Positions 1 through 5,161 of a stretch of DNA of 5,800 nt are shown here, piece after piece. The notes beneath the pieces are model-generated. The model was given only the letters and a program-made list of their open reading frames with translations, was not told the DNA's origin and did no database searches. The number at the start of each line of letters is the position of its first letter. The first letter of the stretch is position 1. This stretch comes from Actinomycetota bacterium (GTDB taxonomy: Bacteria; Actinomycetota; UBA4738), in NCBI GenBank assembly GCA_013816105.1, contig JACDEY010000005.1, positions 1 through 5,800 on the forward strand, given 5' to 3'. Position numbers and translations under genes: made by a program.

Positions 1-124
1 GCGCATCCGAGCCGTTCTCGAGCAGGTGCCGCGCCAGCTCCTGGGCTCCGTCGAGGTCCATGGAGAAGTCATCGCGAAACGGCGTCACCATCGCCGTGAT
101 AACCGAGCCGAATCGTCCGGGCAT
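1..124 (-). CDS. dapA: 4-hydroxy-tetrahydrodipicolinate synthase, N-terminal part (runs out of window)
   Basis: Only the first 41 codons are present; the gene continues past the left window edge. DapA is a cytoplasmic TIM-barrel enzyme of the class I aldolase type. It condenses pyruvate with aspartate semialdehyde, the first committed step of the diaminopimelate/lysine pathway. The visible protein starts [16 protein letters not shown] and continues through [22 protein letters not shown]. This matches the family N-terminus: G-x-x-x-T-A-x-V-T-P-F for the first barrel strand, then an acidic D-x-x-G and a helix ending in N-G-(S/T)-D. The catalytic lysine and the GTTGE loop lie outside the window. 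The ATG at 122-124 is supported by an AGGAGG ribosome site at 130-135 with five bases of spacing. The gene diverges from the adenosyltransferase gene and seems to have its own promoter. It could be another DapA-superfamily lyase, but dapB on the same strand 5 kb away supports dapA. Confidence 0.88.
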   Translation of the reverse strand, partial: MPGRFGSVITAMVTPFRDDFSMDLDGAQELARHLLENGSDA

Positions 125-172
125 CGTTTCCTCCTTTCGACGCATCCTGGGCTTGGCCACGATGCCGCTGGC

Positions 173-178
173 TATCCT
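173..178 (+). promoter_or_regulatory. Candidate -10 element for a leaderless adenosyltransferase mRNA
   Basis: TATCCT fits the actinobacterial TANNNT -10 pattern and ends six bases before the GTG start at 185. Transcription would therefore begin at or beside the start codon. No purine-rich ribosome site exists in the preceding bases, which fits a leaderless message. The nearest -35-like TTGGCC (153-158) is only 14 bases upstream, so the -35 is weak or absent. The hexamer almost coincides with the minus-strand -10 proposed for dapA. Confidence 0.4.
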
Positions 179-201
179 AGCGGCGTGCGGATCTACACCA
201 A
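174..201 (-). promoter_or_regulatory. Candidate dapA promoter
   Basis: Read on the minus strand, TTGGTG (196-201) is followed after 16 bases by TAGGAT (174-179), which resembles a housekeeping-sigma -35/-10 pair. Transcription would begin near 167, giving a leader of about 43 bases with the AGGAGG site. The -35 lies inside the first codons of the divergent adenosyltransferase gene. This is pattern matching only. Confidence 0.4.
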
Positions 202-748
202 GACAGGCGACGACGGAACCACCGGGCTCCTGTACGGAGGCCGGGTCTCAAAGGCCGACGCCGCAACAGAGGCCTACGGAAGCGTCGACGAGGCCGTCGC
301 GGCGCTCGGGCTGGCGCGCTCTCTCGCATCGGGGGAGCTGGGGCCGCTCGTCCTGCAACTGCAGAGAGAGCTGTTCGTGCTCGGCGCCGACCTCGCGACG
401 AATCCGGCGGAGCGGGACCGGCTGACCGATGAGGTCTCGCGCGTGACGCCCGCCATGGTCGAGGCGTTGGAGGAGTGGATCGATCGATCGGTGGAGGAGC
501 ACCCGCTTCCCCGCGAGTTCATCGTTCCCGGCGCGAGCCCAGCGTCGGCCGCGCTCGACCTGGCCAGGACGGCCGTGCGCCGGGCCGAACGCCGCTCGGT
601 GGAGATGCGCGAGCGCGGCGGGCAGGTGAGCGAGGTTGCCCTGCGCTACCTCAACCGCCTGTCCGACCTCCTCTTCGTCCTCGCCAGACGGGAGGCCGAC
701 GGCTTGGAGGAGCCGAGCCGCGAACGCCCTCCTCGTTCCTCCCCGTAG
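185..748 (+). CDS. PduO-type ATP:cob(I)alamin adenosyltransferase
   Basis: This 187-residue cytoplasmic enzyme is expected to transfer the 5'-deoxyadenosyl group of ATP to reduced cobalamin, making coenzyme B12. The length is normal for the PduO/MMAB family, which forms trimers of five-helix bundles. Visible signatures are the N-terminal ATP-binding segment [11 protein letters not shown] (residues 5-15), [12 protein letters not shown] (31-42), LGADLAT (66-72), [22 protein letters not shown] (about 115-136, with the family's R-R-x-E-R) and [14 protein letters not shown] (155-168). GTG at 185 is chosen because [14 protein letters not shown] is the canonical family N-terminus. An upstream ATG at 26 would add residues read across dapA and resembling nothing. 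The C-terminal tail after residue 170 is polar and probably disordered. No B12-dependent enzyme is encoded in the window, so the client enzyme is unknown. The DUF2277 gene follows after 29 bases, probably as one transcript. Family names in use include cobO, pduO and MMAB; no symbol is assigned. Confidence 0.93.
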   Translation: MRIYTKTGDDGTTGLLYGGRVSKADAATEAYGSVDEAVAALGLARSLASGELGPLVLQLQRELFVLGADLATNPAERDRLTDEVSRVTPAMVEALEEWIDRSVEEHPLPREFIVPGASPASAALDLARTAVRRAERRSVEMRERGGQVSEVALRYLNRLSDLLFVLARREADGLEEPSRERPPRSSP

Positions 749-777
749 CCGCGCTGGAGTCAAGGAAGGGAAGCGCC

Positions 778-993
778 ATGTGCAGGAGCATCAAGACGTT
801 GCGACGATCCGACGCACCGGTCACGGACGAGGAGATCCAAGCGGCCGCACTGCAGTTCGTTCGCAAGGTGAGCGGCTATAGGCAACCGTCCCGCGCGAAC
901 GCCGAAGCCTTCGGCGCGGCCGTGGACGAGATCGCCGGTACGACCAACCGCTTGCTCACAGCGCTGAGCGCACCGAACAGGCAAGCGAGCTGA
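778..993 (+). CDS. DUF2277 family protein
   Basis: A 71-residue cytoplasmic protein without signal peptide or membrane segment. The start MCRSIKTLRR, the segment PVTDEEIQAAALQFVRKVSG (about 14-33), then Y-x-x-P-S-x-A-N-x-x-A-F and an AVDEIA helix match my recollection of the DUF2277 family, whose members begin MCRNI and carry EIRAAALQFVRKxSG. The family has no established function. The invariant early cysteine (C2) and arginine (R3) are present, and the rest is predicted to be helical. An AAGGAAGGGAA ribosome site at 762-772 supports ATG 778. The gene lies 29 bases after the adenosyltransferase stop, so co-transcription is likely. A reading frame opening far upstream at 475 runs antisense-like through the adenosyltransferase and is not the real start. 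Its stop codon lies inside a 13-base palindrome (986-998). Confidence 0.85.
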   Translation: MCRSIKTLRRSDAPVTDEEIQAAALQFVRKVSGYRQPSRANAEAFGAAVDEIAGTTNRLLTALSAPNRQAS

Positions 994-998
994 GCTCG
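986..998. repeat. Short perfect palindrome over the DUF2277 stop codon
   Basis: CGAGCT-G-AGCTCG is a 6-bp inverted repeat around a single central base and contains the TGA stop at 991-993. A one-base loop cannot form, so an RNA hairpin would need to open its inner pairs, and no T-tract follows. It is either an incidental GC-rich palindrome or a weak protein-binding site. Confidence 0.3.
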
Positions 999-1003
999 GT
1001 AGT

Positions 1004-1031
1004 CACCGGACGAGGCCCACCCTATCCGGTG
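1004..1031. promoter_or_regulatory. Inverted repeat CACCGGA-N14-TCCGGTG upstream of the EthD-like gene
   Basis: Two perfect 7-base arms (1004-1010 and 1025-1031) are separated by 14 bases within the 84-bp gap after the DUF2277 gene. As RNA it is a 7-bp, GC-rich stem with a 14-base loop and no T-tract, so it could be a factor-dependent or imperfect terminator for the upstream pair. As DNA it lies directly upstream of the TAGCCT -10 candidate (1033-1038), where a repressor or activator could bind. Confidence 0.4.
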
Positions 1032-1032
1032 C

Positions 1033-1038
1033 TAGCCT
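1033..1038 (+). promoter_or_regulatory. Candidate -10 element for the EthD-like/PPOX-like gene pair
   Basis: TAGCCT fits TANNNT and is preceded by GC, as is the TATCCT candidate upstream of the adenosyltransferase gene (GCTATCCT versus GCTAGCCT). Transcription would begin near 1045, leaving a leader of about 33 bases that contains the strong GAGGAGG ribosome site at 1065-1071. No convincing -35 is visible at the expected distance. Confidence 0.3.
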
Positions 1039-1077
1039 GCCGCGTTACGGACGTCCCGACGCTAGAGGAGGTCTCCT

Positions 1078-1395
1078 ATGCTCACGGTCCATATCTGGCT
1101 CCGCAAGAAGGACGAGATGTCGACGGAGGACTTCGCCAGGTACTGGCTGGAGCGCCATGCGCCGATCGCGCGGGACGGCTACGAGCACCTCAGGGACTAC
1201 GTCGTGAATCTCGTCACCCGAGTTCCCGAGGGCCAAGAACGGCTCTATGACGGCGTTGCCGCCCTTTCCTGGGATGACCGGGACGGCTTCTCCGCAGACA
1301 TGAAGAGCGAAGCTGCGAAGCGGGCTGCCGAGGATCTGAAGACCTTCACGGAGGGCGCGGGGCTCCTCTTCGTCGAAGCCACGACCGTGAAGTAG
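1078..1395 (+). CDS. EthD-like dimeric alpha/beta-barrel protein
   Basis: A 105-residue soluble protein. The N-terminal strand LTVHIWLRKK, then MSTEDFARYWLERHAPIARD (about 14-33), is the typical EthD-like pattern: a beta strand, M-S-x-E-x-F-x-x-Y-W, and a conserved H-A-P (H27). It is followed by a Y-V-V-N-L strand (41-45), a D-G-V-A-A-L-S-W strand (58-65) with a following F-S-A-D-M helix, and a final F-V-E-A-T-T-V strand (98-104). This order is the ferredoxin-like fold of the dimeric alpha/beta-barrel superfamily. EthD itself accompanies a cytochrome P450 in ethyl tert-butyl ether degradation, but most relatives are uncharacterised or are small monooxygenase- or isomerase-like proteins. No P450 or ferredoxin is present here, so no substrate is proposed. 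The strong GAGGAGG site at 1065-1071 fixes ATG 1078. The PPOX-like gene follows after 30 bases, so the two are probably co-transcribed. Confidence 0.75.
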   Translation: MLTVHIWLRKKDEMSTEDFARYWLERHAPIARDGYEHLRDYVVNLVTRVPEGQERLYDGVAALSWDDRDGFSADMKSEAAKRAAEDLKTFTEGAGLLFVEATTVK

Positions 1396-1425
1396 CTCTG
1401 CCAACCGAGACGGAGGGACCCCCAC

Positions 1426-1878
1426 ATGCCGCTCACGCCCGAGGAACTCGAGGCCTTTCTCTCCCAGCCGCGCCTGTGTCATTTCGCCACCGTCGACGCC
1501 AGTCGGGCGCCTCGGGTGCGGCCTCTCTGGTACCTCTGGCGCGACGGCGCGTTCTGGTTCACCACCCGGCTGGAGAGCCGCCACACGGGCCGCGACGTCG
1601 TCCGAGGTTCATATGTCGCCATCTCGATCGCATCGGAGGACAGGCCGTACCGCGCCGTGCTGGCGCACGGCCGGGTCGAGGTCGCGGGCAGGGATGAAGC
1701 GCTCCTCCTCGCGATCTCCACGCGCTACGGGGAAGAGCAGGGTCGGGCCTGGACCCGCTCGGCCATGGATCAGGACGACCGCACCGTGCTCCGGATGGTT
1801 CCGGAGCGCCTCCTCTCCTGGGACTACGGCCGGGGCGATTCGGAACGCCAGGAGCGCGGCGAATCCATGCGTTCCTGA
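1426..1878 (+). CDS. PPOX-like split beta-barrel protein (pyridoxamine 5'-phosphate oxidase / F420-dependent family)
   Basis: A 150-residue soluble protein with the opening typical of this superfamily. LTPEELEAFLSQPRL forms the first helix. CHFATVDASRAPRVRPLWYLWRDGAFWFTT (about 18-47) gives the paired strands, in which A-T-V-D, P-R-V-R-P and the aromatic W-Y-L-W recur across the family. SRHTGRDV (51-58) occupies the position where members usually bind the cofactor phosphate with basic residues. VAISIASEDRPYRAVLAHGRVEV (64-86) is the next hairpin. Members bind FMN, F420, flavin or haem; which one applies cannot be decided by eye, though F420-using members are common in Actinomycetota. The last 15 residues (GRGDSERQERGESMRS) are polar and probably disordered. 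A CGGAGGGA ribosome site (1411-1418) supports ATG 1426. The gene converges with the propeller gene, 19 bases separating the two stops. Confidence 0.8.
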   Translation: MPLTPEELEAFLSQPRLCHFATVDASRAPRVRPLWYLWRDGAFWFTTRLESRHTGRDVVRGSYVAISIASEDRPYRAVLAHGRVEVAGRDEALLLAISTRYGEEQGRAWTRSAMDQDDRTVLRMVPERLLSWDYGRGDSERQERGESMRS

Positions 1879-1901
1879 TCCCCGGCGCCGCCCGGGATCA
1901 G
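1875..1901. terminator. Shared stem-loop between convergent genes, containing both stop codons
   Basis: CTGATCCC (1875-1882) pairs perfectly with GGGATCAG (1894-1901) around an 11-base GC-rich loop. The TGA of the PPOX-like gene (1876-1878) lies in the left arm and the TGA of the minus-strand propeller gene (1898-1900) in the right arm, so the two stop codons pair with each other. There is no T-tract on either strand, as in the U-less hairpin terminators reported from high-GC bacteria. A bidirectional terminator is the likely role. Confidence 0.55.
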
Positions 1902-4258
1902 CAGCCCAGCTGAAAGTCCTGGGTGACGGTCTGGCCGGCCACGACGGTGACCTGAGCCGAGTCCGGATCACATCCCGCGTAGGTGGCGACGAACGTGTAC
2001 GTGCCCTCGGTCAGGCCGGCGGCGGCGTAGTCACCCCCGACGTCGGTCTCGACGGAGCCCGTCTCGGGACCGAACCACGAGACGGTCGCCCCGCCGACGT
2101 TCGTCGAGCCCATCACCGTCCCCTCGCTCTCCGAGGGCGCGTTGATGACGAACGTGCGGGCGGGCGCGTCGTCCTCGTAGAGGGTCCCCACGGCCCACAG
2201 GTCGTTCGGGGCGGCCTCCTCTACGCCGAAGAGCTCTCCACCCTCATCGGAATCGGGGGTTGGCACGGCCTCCCAGCCGGAACCGTCGTTGTGCACGATC
2301 AGGGGTGAGGATCCAGTCGTGCCCACGGCGTAGACGCCATCGGGGGCGATGGCCTCCACCCCGCGCAGGATCTGACCGGGGACAACTTCGACCCGGACCC
2401 ATCTCGTACCGTTCCAGTGCTCGGTGAAGGAGAGGAAGGTGAGGAACTTCGGGTTGTCGATGACGCGGGCTCCGACGGCCCACACGTCGTTCGGACCGGT
2501 GCCGGAGACGGCCTGCAGTGGATAGCCGATCTCGTTCAATGGCAGGCGTGGCTGAGGGCTGGGAACCTCGACCCAGCTCGTCCCGTCGTACCGACAGGTC
2601 GTCGCGTCCCCCACGGCCCAGAGCAGGTCCGGCGAGATTACGGTGATGCCACGAAGGCCGACGAAGGTTCCACAGTCGTTCGGCACGACGGTCCAGCTCG
2701 ATCCGTCCCAGTGCATGGTGAGCGGCTGGGGATCGGCGTCCTCGTCCCAGTACTCCCCCACCGCCCACACGTCGTCGGGGGCGATGGCGTCGATGGCGTG
2801 CAGCTCGTCCACCGACCGGCCACCCGGCTGCGGAGTGGGCACGATGCTCCACTCCGTCCCGTCCCAGTGGATCGCGGCGCTCATGGAGTCAAGGCTGCCG
2901 GGGTCCCCCGAGAAGCCCACGGCCCAGACGTCGTCGGGAGCGATGGCCACGACATCCTGCAGAGGCAACCCGAACGGAAGGTTCGGACTCGGGACGATGG
3001 ACCAGCGCTCTCCGTCGTAGTGCTCGACGAGTGAGTCGGTCAGCGCCTCGCCGACGGCCCAGATGTCGTCGGGCGCCCGGGCCGAGAGGGCGTAGAGCTG
3101 GTTCGGGGCGGTCCCGCCGTTCGCGCTCGGGACCACCGCCCAGCCTTCTTCGCTCCCCCGCTCGATCAGAGTTTCCTTGCCACCGACGTCGAACCCCTGG
3201 AGGCCGCCCGCCCAGACGCCGGCCCCCCGGAGCGCGGACACTCCGTTCAGCACGTTGAGCGAAGGGTGCGGTGATGGGCTGGGAACCACGGTCCAGGCCG
3301 AGCCGTTCCAATGGAGGACGAGGGTCAGCCAATCTCCCCCGTCCCCGTCGTAGAAGCCGACCGCCCACGCGTCGTTCGGCCCGACCACGTCCACGGCGTT
3401 CAGGTCCTCGAAGAAGTTCCCCGGATCGGGGCTGCGGACGACTCGCCATTTCCGGCCGGTCCAGCGCGCGGTCAGCGTTCCCTCGCTGCCGTCTCCCACC
3501 GCCCACACGTTCCGGCTCGAGGAGGCCGACACTCCCTTGAACGACGACGTGAATCCCTCGGAGGGACTGGGGATCACAGCCCAGGCCGTGCCGTTCCAGT
3601 GGAGCGACAGCGTGTTGCTCCCTTCCTCGCCGACCGCCCAGACATCGTCGGAGGCGATAGCCTCGACCGCGAGAAGCTGGTTGTAGCCACCGCCCACGTT
3701 GGGGCTCGGAACGAGGGTCCAGGCGGCGCCGTCGTAATGCAGCGTCAGGGTCTTGGAAACTCCTCCGCTCGCCAACTCGCCGACGGCCCACACGTCGTTC
3801 GCCGAAACGGCTGAGATGCCGTACAGCCGGTTGAAGATGCCCGGGTTCGGGTGATCGATGAGGCTCAGTTCGGTGCCGTCCCAGTGCATGATGAGCGCAT
3901 CCCCGCTGTTCTCATAGCCGCCCACCATCCACACGTCGTCCGTGGCAACGGCGTCGACGGCGAGCAGGTCGGACTCCGCGGTGGGCGGAGTCGGAAGGAG
4001 GCTCCAGCTTCCACCGTCCCAGTGCTGGACGAGTGGATGCGGGCCGTCCGTGTCGAAACGCCCAACGGCCCAGGCATCCGCGCCGGAAAGCGCGGAAACG
4101 GCCGCGATCGCGCTCGGCCCGGATCCGGCGTTCGGGGTCGGCACGCGCCCCCAGGCCGGAAGCTCCGCCTGGGCGGAAGCAGCGGTCACCCCAAGCACAG
4201 CCGGAGCACCAAACAGCAGGATGGTGGCCGCCCCGCCCATGAACCGGCTCGACTTCAT
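1898..4258 (-). CDS. Secreted DVWAVG-repeat protein, probable double seven-bladed beta-propeller with C-terminal beta-sandwich
   Basis: A 786-residue exported protein of unknown function. MKSSRFMGGAATILLFGAPA and the residues up to A31 form a Sec-type signal peptide: basic start, hydrophobic core, and ASAQA before the likely cut at 31/32. Residues 36-707 hold fourteen copies of a ~48-residue unit: L-x-x-V-x-A-(I/V)-(A/S)-x-D-D-V-W-A-V-G, a variable acidic loop, then L-x-x-H-W-D/N-G-x-x-W-x-x-V-P-S-P. The W-A-V-G cores begin near 61, 108, 155, 205, 250, 296, 347, 398, 443, 496, 545, 591, 641 and 686. The units resemble Kelch or Asp-box propeller blades. Residues 711-786 (GTVMGS..., GATV, GTYTFVATYAGC, AGQTVTQDFQLGC) look like a carboxypeptidase-regulatory-like beta-sandwich. 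Cysteines are few: C529/C555 and C763/C786. No sortase motif or C-terminal membrane helix is seen, so release outside the cell is expected. AAAGGGG at 4264-4270, five bases from ATG 4258, supports the start. Ligand or substrate binding is plausible, but no catalytic motif is recognisable. Confidence 0.88.
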   Translation of the reverse strand: MKSSRFMGGAATILLFGAPAVLGVTAASAQAELPAWGRVPTPNAGSGPSAIAAVSALSGADAWAVGRFDTDGPHPLVQHWDGGSWSLLPTPPTAESDLLAVDAVATDDVWMVGGYENSGDALIMHWDGTELSLIDHPNPGIFNRLYGISAVSANDVWAVGELASGGVSKTLTLHYDGAAWTLVPSPNVGGGYNQLLAVEAIASDDVWAVGEEGSNTLSLHWNGTAWAVIPSPSEGFTSSFKGVSASSSRNVWAVGDGSEGTLTARWTGRKWRVVRSPDPGNFFEDLNAVDVVGPNDAWAVGFYDGDGGDWLTLVLHWNGSAWTVVPSPSPHPSLNVLNGVSALRGAGVWAGGLQGFDVGGKETLIERGSEEGWAVVPSANGGTAPNQLYALSARAPDDIWAVGEALTDSLVEHYDGERWSIVPSPNLPFGLPLQDVVAIAPDDVWAVGFSGDPGSLDSMSAAIHWDGTEWSIVPTPQPGGRSVDELHAIDAIAPDDVWAVGEYWDEDADPQPLTMHWDGSSWTVVPNDCGTFVGLRGITVISPDLLWAVGDATTCRYDGTSWVEVPSPQPRLPLNEIGYPLQAVSGTGPNDVWAVGARVIDNPKFLTFLSFTEHWNGTRWVRVEVVPGQILRGVEAIAPDGVYAVGTTGSSPLIVHNDGSGWEAVPTPDSDEGGELFGVEEAAPNDLWAVGTLYEDDAPARTFVINAPSESEGTVMGSTNVGGATVSWFGPETGSVETDVGGDYAAAGLTEGTYTFVATYAGCDPDSAQVTVVAGQTVTQDFQLGC
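1901..2128 (-). other. C-terminal carboxypeptidase-regulatory-like beta-sandwich domain of the propeller protein
   Basis: Residues 711-786. The pattern G-T-V...G-A-T-V-S...G...T-D-x-G-G-x-Y...G-L-x-x-G-T-Y-T-F-x-A-T...G-C...V-T-V-x-A-G-Q-T-V-T-x-D-F-x-L matches the transthyretin-like, carboxypeptidase-regulatory/CnaB-like folds often found at the ends of secreted proteins. C763 and the terminal C786 could form a disulfide that pins the last strand. These domains usually serve as rigid spacers or adhesion modules. Confidence 0.65.
2138..4153 (-). repeat. Fourteen tandem ~144-bp units encoding DVWAVG blades
   Basis: Spacing between successive W-A-V-G cores is 45-53 residues. The repeat is also visible in DNA: forward-strand strings such as CCCACACGTCGTCGG, CCCACACGTCGTTCGG, CCCAGACGTCGTCGG and CCCAGACATCGTCGG recur about every 140-160 bases. 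Blades 9 and 10 share the longest near-identity (the stretches around 2762-2787 and 2922-2947 both encode A-I-A-P-D-D-V-W-A-V-G), which suggests the most recent duplication. Blades 7 (GVWAGG), 11 (LLWAVG) and 13 (GVYAVG) have drifted most. Confidence 0.85.
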
Positions 4259-4311
4259 CGATTCCCCTTTCGCGACGAAAGACCACCTCGCTGCTGAGGC
4301 ATCGGGGCGAG

Positions 4312-4341
4312 AAGCTACCTCGAACGGTATTACGAGGTCAT
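4312..4341 (-). promoter_or_regulatory. Candidate promoter of the propeller gene
   Basis: In minus-strand reading, ATGACC (4336-4341) is followed after 18 bases by TAGCTT (4312-4317), giving four of six matches to TTGACA and a TANNNT -10. Transcription would begin near 4305, with a leader of about 47 bases ending in AAAGGGG. The element lies in the 114-bp gap after the PIG-L gene, so the propeller gene may be transcribed separately from dapB. Confidence 0.35.
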
Positions 4342-4345
4342 TACG
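4329..4345. repeat. Direct repeat CGTAAT spaced 11 bp over the propeller-gene promoter
   Basis: In minus-strand reading, CGTAATGACC is followed by CGTAATACC, with the CGTAAT cores at 4340-4345 and 4329-4334. The 11-bp period is about one helical turn, which would put both copies on one face of the DNA. They straddle the proposed -35. The site could bind a regulator, but it is short enough to arise by chance. Confidence 0.3.
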
Positions 4346-4372
4346 GGGAATCCGGCCCGGTCAGCCACGCGG

Positions 4373-5161
4373 CTACGCCTGGACGAGGCCGTGGAAGATG
4401 CTGGAGAGCGTCTGACCCCCCGGATCGGTGACGGGGGGCCAGGCCTGAACGAACCATTCCACGCCGAAGACCTCGTCCCGGAGCTCCCGTGGAAACGCCT
4501 CGAACTCCTGCGCCTGGGTCCGGTGCTCCGTCAAGGCGGCGATCTTCCGATCGCGCACCGAGCTGCAGTCCACACGGACGGTGACCGTGTGGTCGGGAAC
4601 CCCACGGGGCATGAAGGGGTCGTCCGGGTAGCCGAAGTCGGGGTTCGACGCACGCATCAGCTCGAAGAACCGATCCACCGCCGACTGTGGGAGGGCCGTG
4701 TAGAGGAGCCGATGGAACGCGTCGTTGCCGGCCTCGGCCTGCAGGTTGTGAAAGGCCTCGGTTGTCGCCTGGCCCACAGTGATGTGGTCGGGATGACGGG
4801 TGATCCCCTCCGGCCCGAACGTCACGACGACCTGGGGTCGCGCCTCCCGCAGAACGCCAGTGATCGACTCCACAAGCTCCTCGTGCGGCGCGTCGGAGAG
4901 GCCACCGTCTGGAAACCGCAGGAAGTGAACGTCGGCTCCGTCCGCCCCAACGGCCGCGAGCGCCGCCAGTTCCTCTCGCTCCCGGATCTCGGCCAGGTGC
5001 TCTCGCGTCGCGAGTGAGGAATCCGCGATCGGGCCGGCCTCCCCGCTGGATGCGACGATCACGGTCAGCGCCAGGTTCCCCTGGTTCAGGGCGTAGGTAC
5101 CAGCCAGTCCGTAGGTGTCGTCGTCCGGATGCGCGTAAACCGCGGCGAGCCGGTGGGTCAC
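4373..5161 (-). CDS. PIG-L (LmbE-like) family zinc-dependent deacetylase
   Basis: A 262-residue cytoplasmic protein of the PIG-L superfamily, whose members remove acetyl groups from N-acetylglucosamine-type sugars or hydrolyse related amides using one zinc ion. MshB and Mca of mycothiol metabolism and BshB of bacillithiol synthesis are known members. The zinc site is complete: AHPDDD at residues 10-15 (H11 and D14 ligands, D13 likely general base) and RHPDH at 122-126 (H126 third ligand). VIVASSGEAGPI (34-45), RERE-x-x-A-x-x-A-V-G-A (60-73) and FPDGGLSD (83-90) also follow the family. The motif ends in D rather than the usual E of HPDDE, a mild departure. GTG 5161 is preferred because it starts directly before the family's first strand and overlaps the dapB stop as GTGA, implying translational coupling. 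An open frame continues upstream inside dapB but is not homologous-looking. The substrate is unknown; mycothiol-related thiol metabolism is one possibility given the likely phylum. Confidence 0.87.
   Translation of the reverse strand: MTHRLAAVYAHPDDDTYGLAGTYALNQGNLALTVIVASSGEAGPIADSSLATREHLAEIREREELAALAAVGADGADVHFLRFPDGGLSDAPHEELVESITGVLREARPQVVVTFGPEGITRHPDHITVGQATTEAFHNLQAEAGNDAFHRLLYTALPQSAVDRFFELMRASNPDFGYPDDPFMPRGVPDHTVTVRVDCSSVRDRKIAALTEHRTQAQEFEAFPRELRDEVFGVEWFVQAWPPVTDPGGQTLSSIFHGLVQA

Noticed and set aside
26..184. N-terminal extension of the adenosyltransferase from ATG 26
   Set aside because: It reads across the dapA start on the other strand, adds residues unlike the family, and the canonical [14 protein letters not shown] start follows GTG 185.
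475..777. Upstream extension of the DUF2277 reading frame
   Set aside because: It overlaps the adenosyltransferase in another frame with arginine-rich, low-complexity product. The ATG at 778 has a good ribosome site and matches the family N-terminus.
1066..1077. GGAG-GT-CTCC mini-palindrome at the EthD-like ribosome site, as a translation-control hairpin
   Set aside because: A two-base loop with 4-bp arms cannot form a stable hairpin. It is probably just the strong ribosome site with adjacent pyrimidines.
2244..3814. Several long open frames overlapping the propeller gene on both strands (for example 2889-3791 minus, 3311-3814 plus, 2417-3034 plus)
   Set aside because: High GC leaves few stops in alternate frames. 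The products are arginine-rich, lack recognisable domains, and reproduce the repeat period of the propeller gene.
2138..4153. Regularly spaced DNA repeats considered as a CRISPR or intergenic repeat array
   Set aside because: The repeats are imperfect, lie in frame in one long gene, and encode a consistent protein motif.
4365..4385. AGCC-GCGT-GGCT overlapping the PIG-L stop as a terminator
   Set aside because: The stem is only 4 bp with no T-tract, which is too weak to call.
4391..5017. 208-codon plus-strand open frame opposite the PIG-L gene
   Set aside because: It is the antisense shadow of a clearly conserved enzyme, with no ribosome site and no recognisable family.
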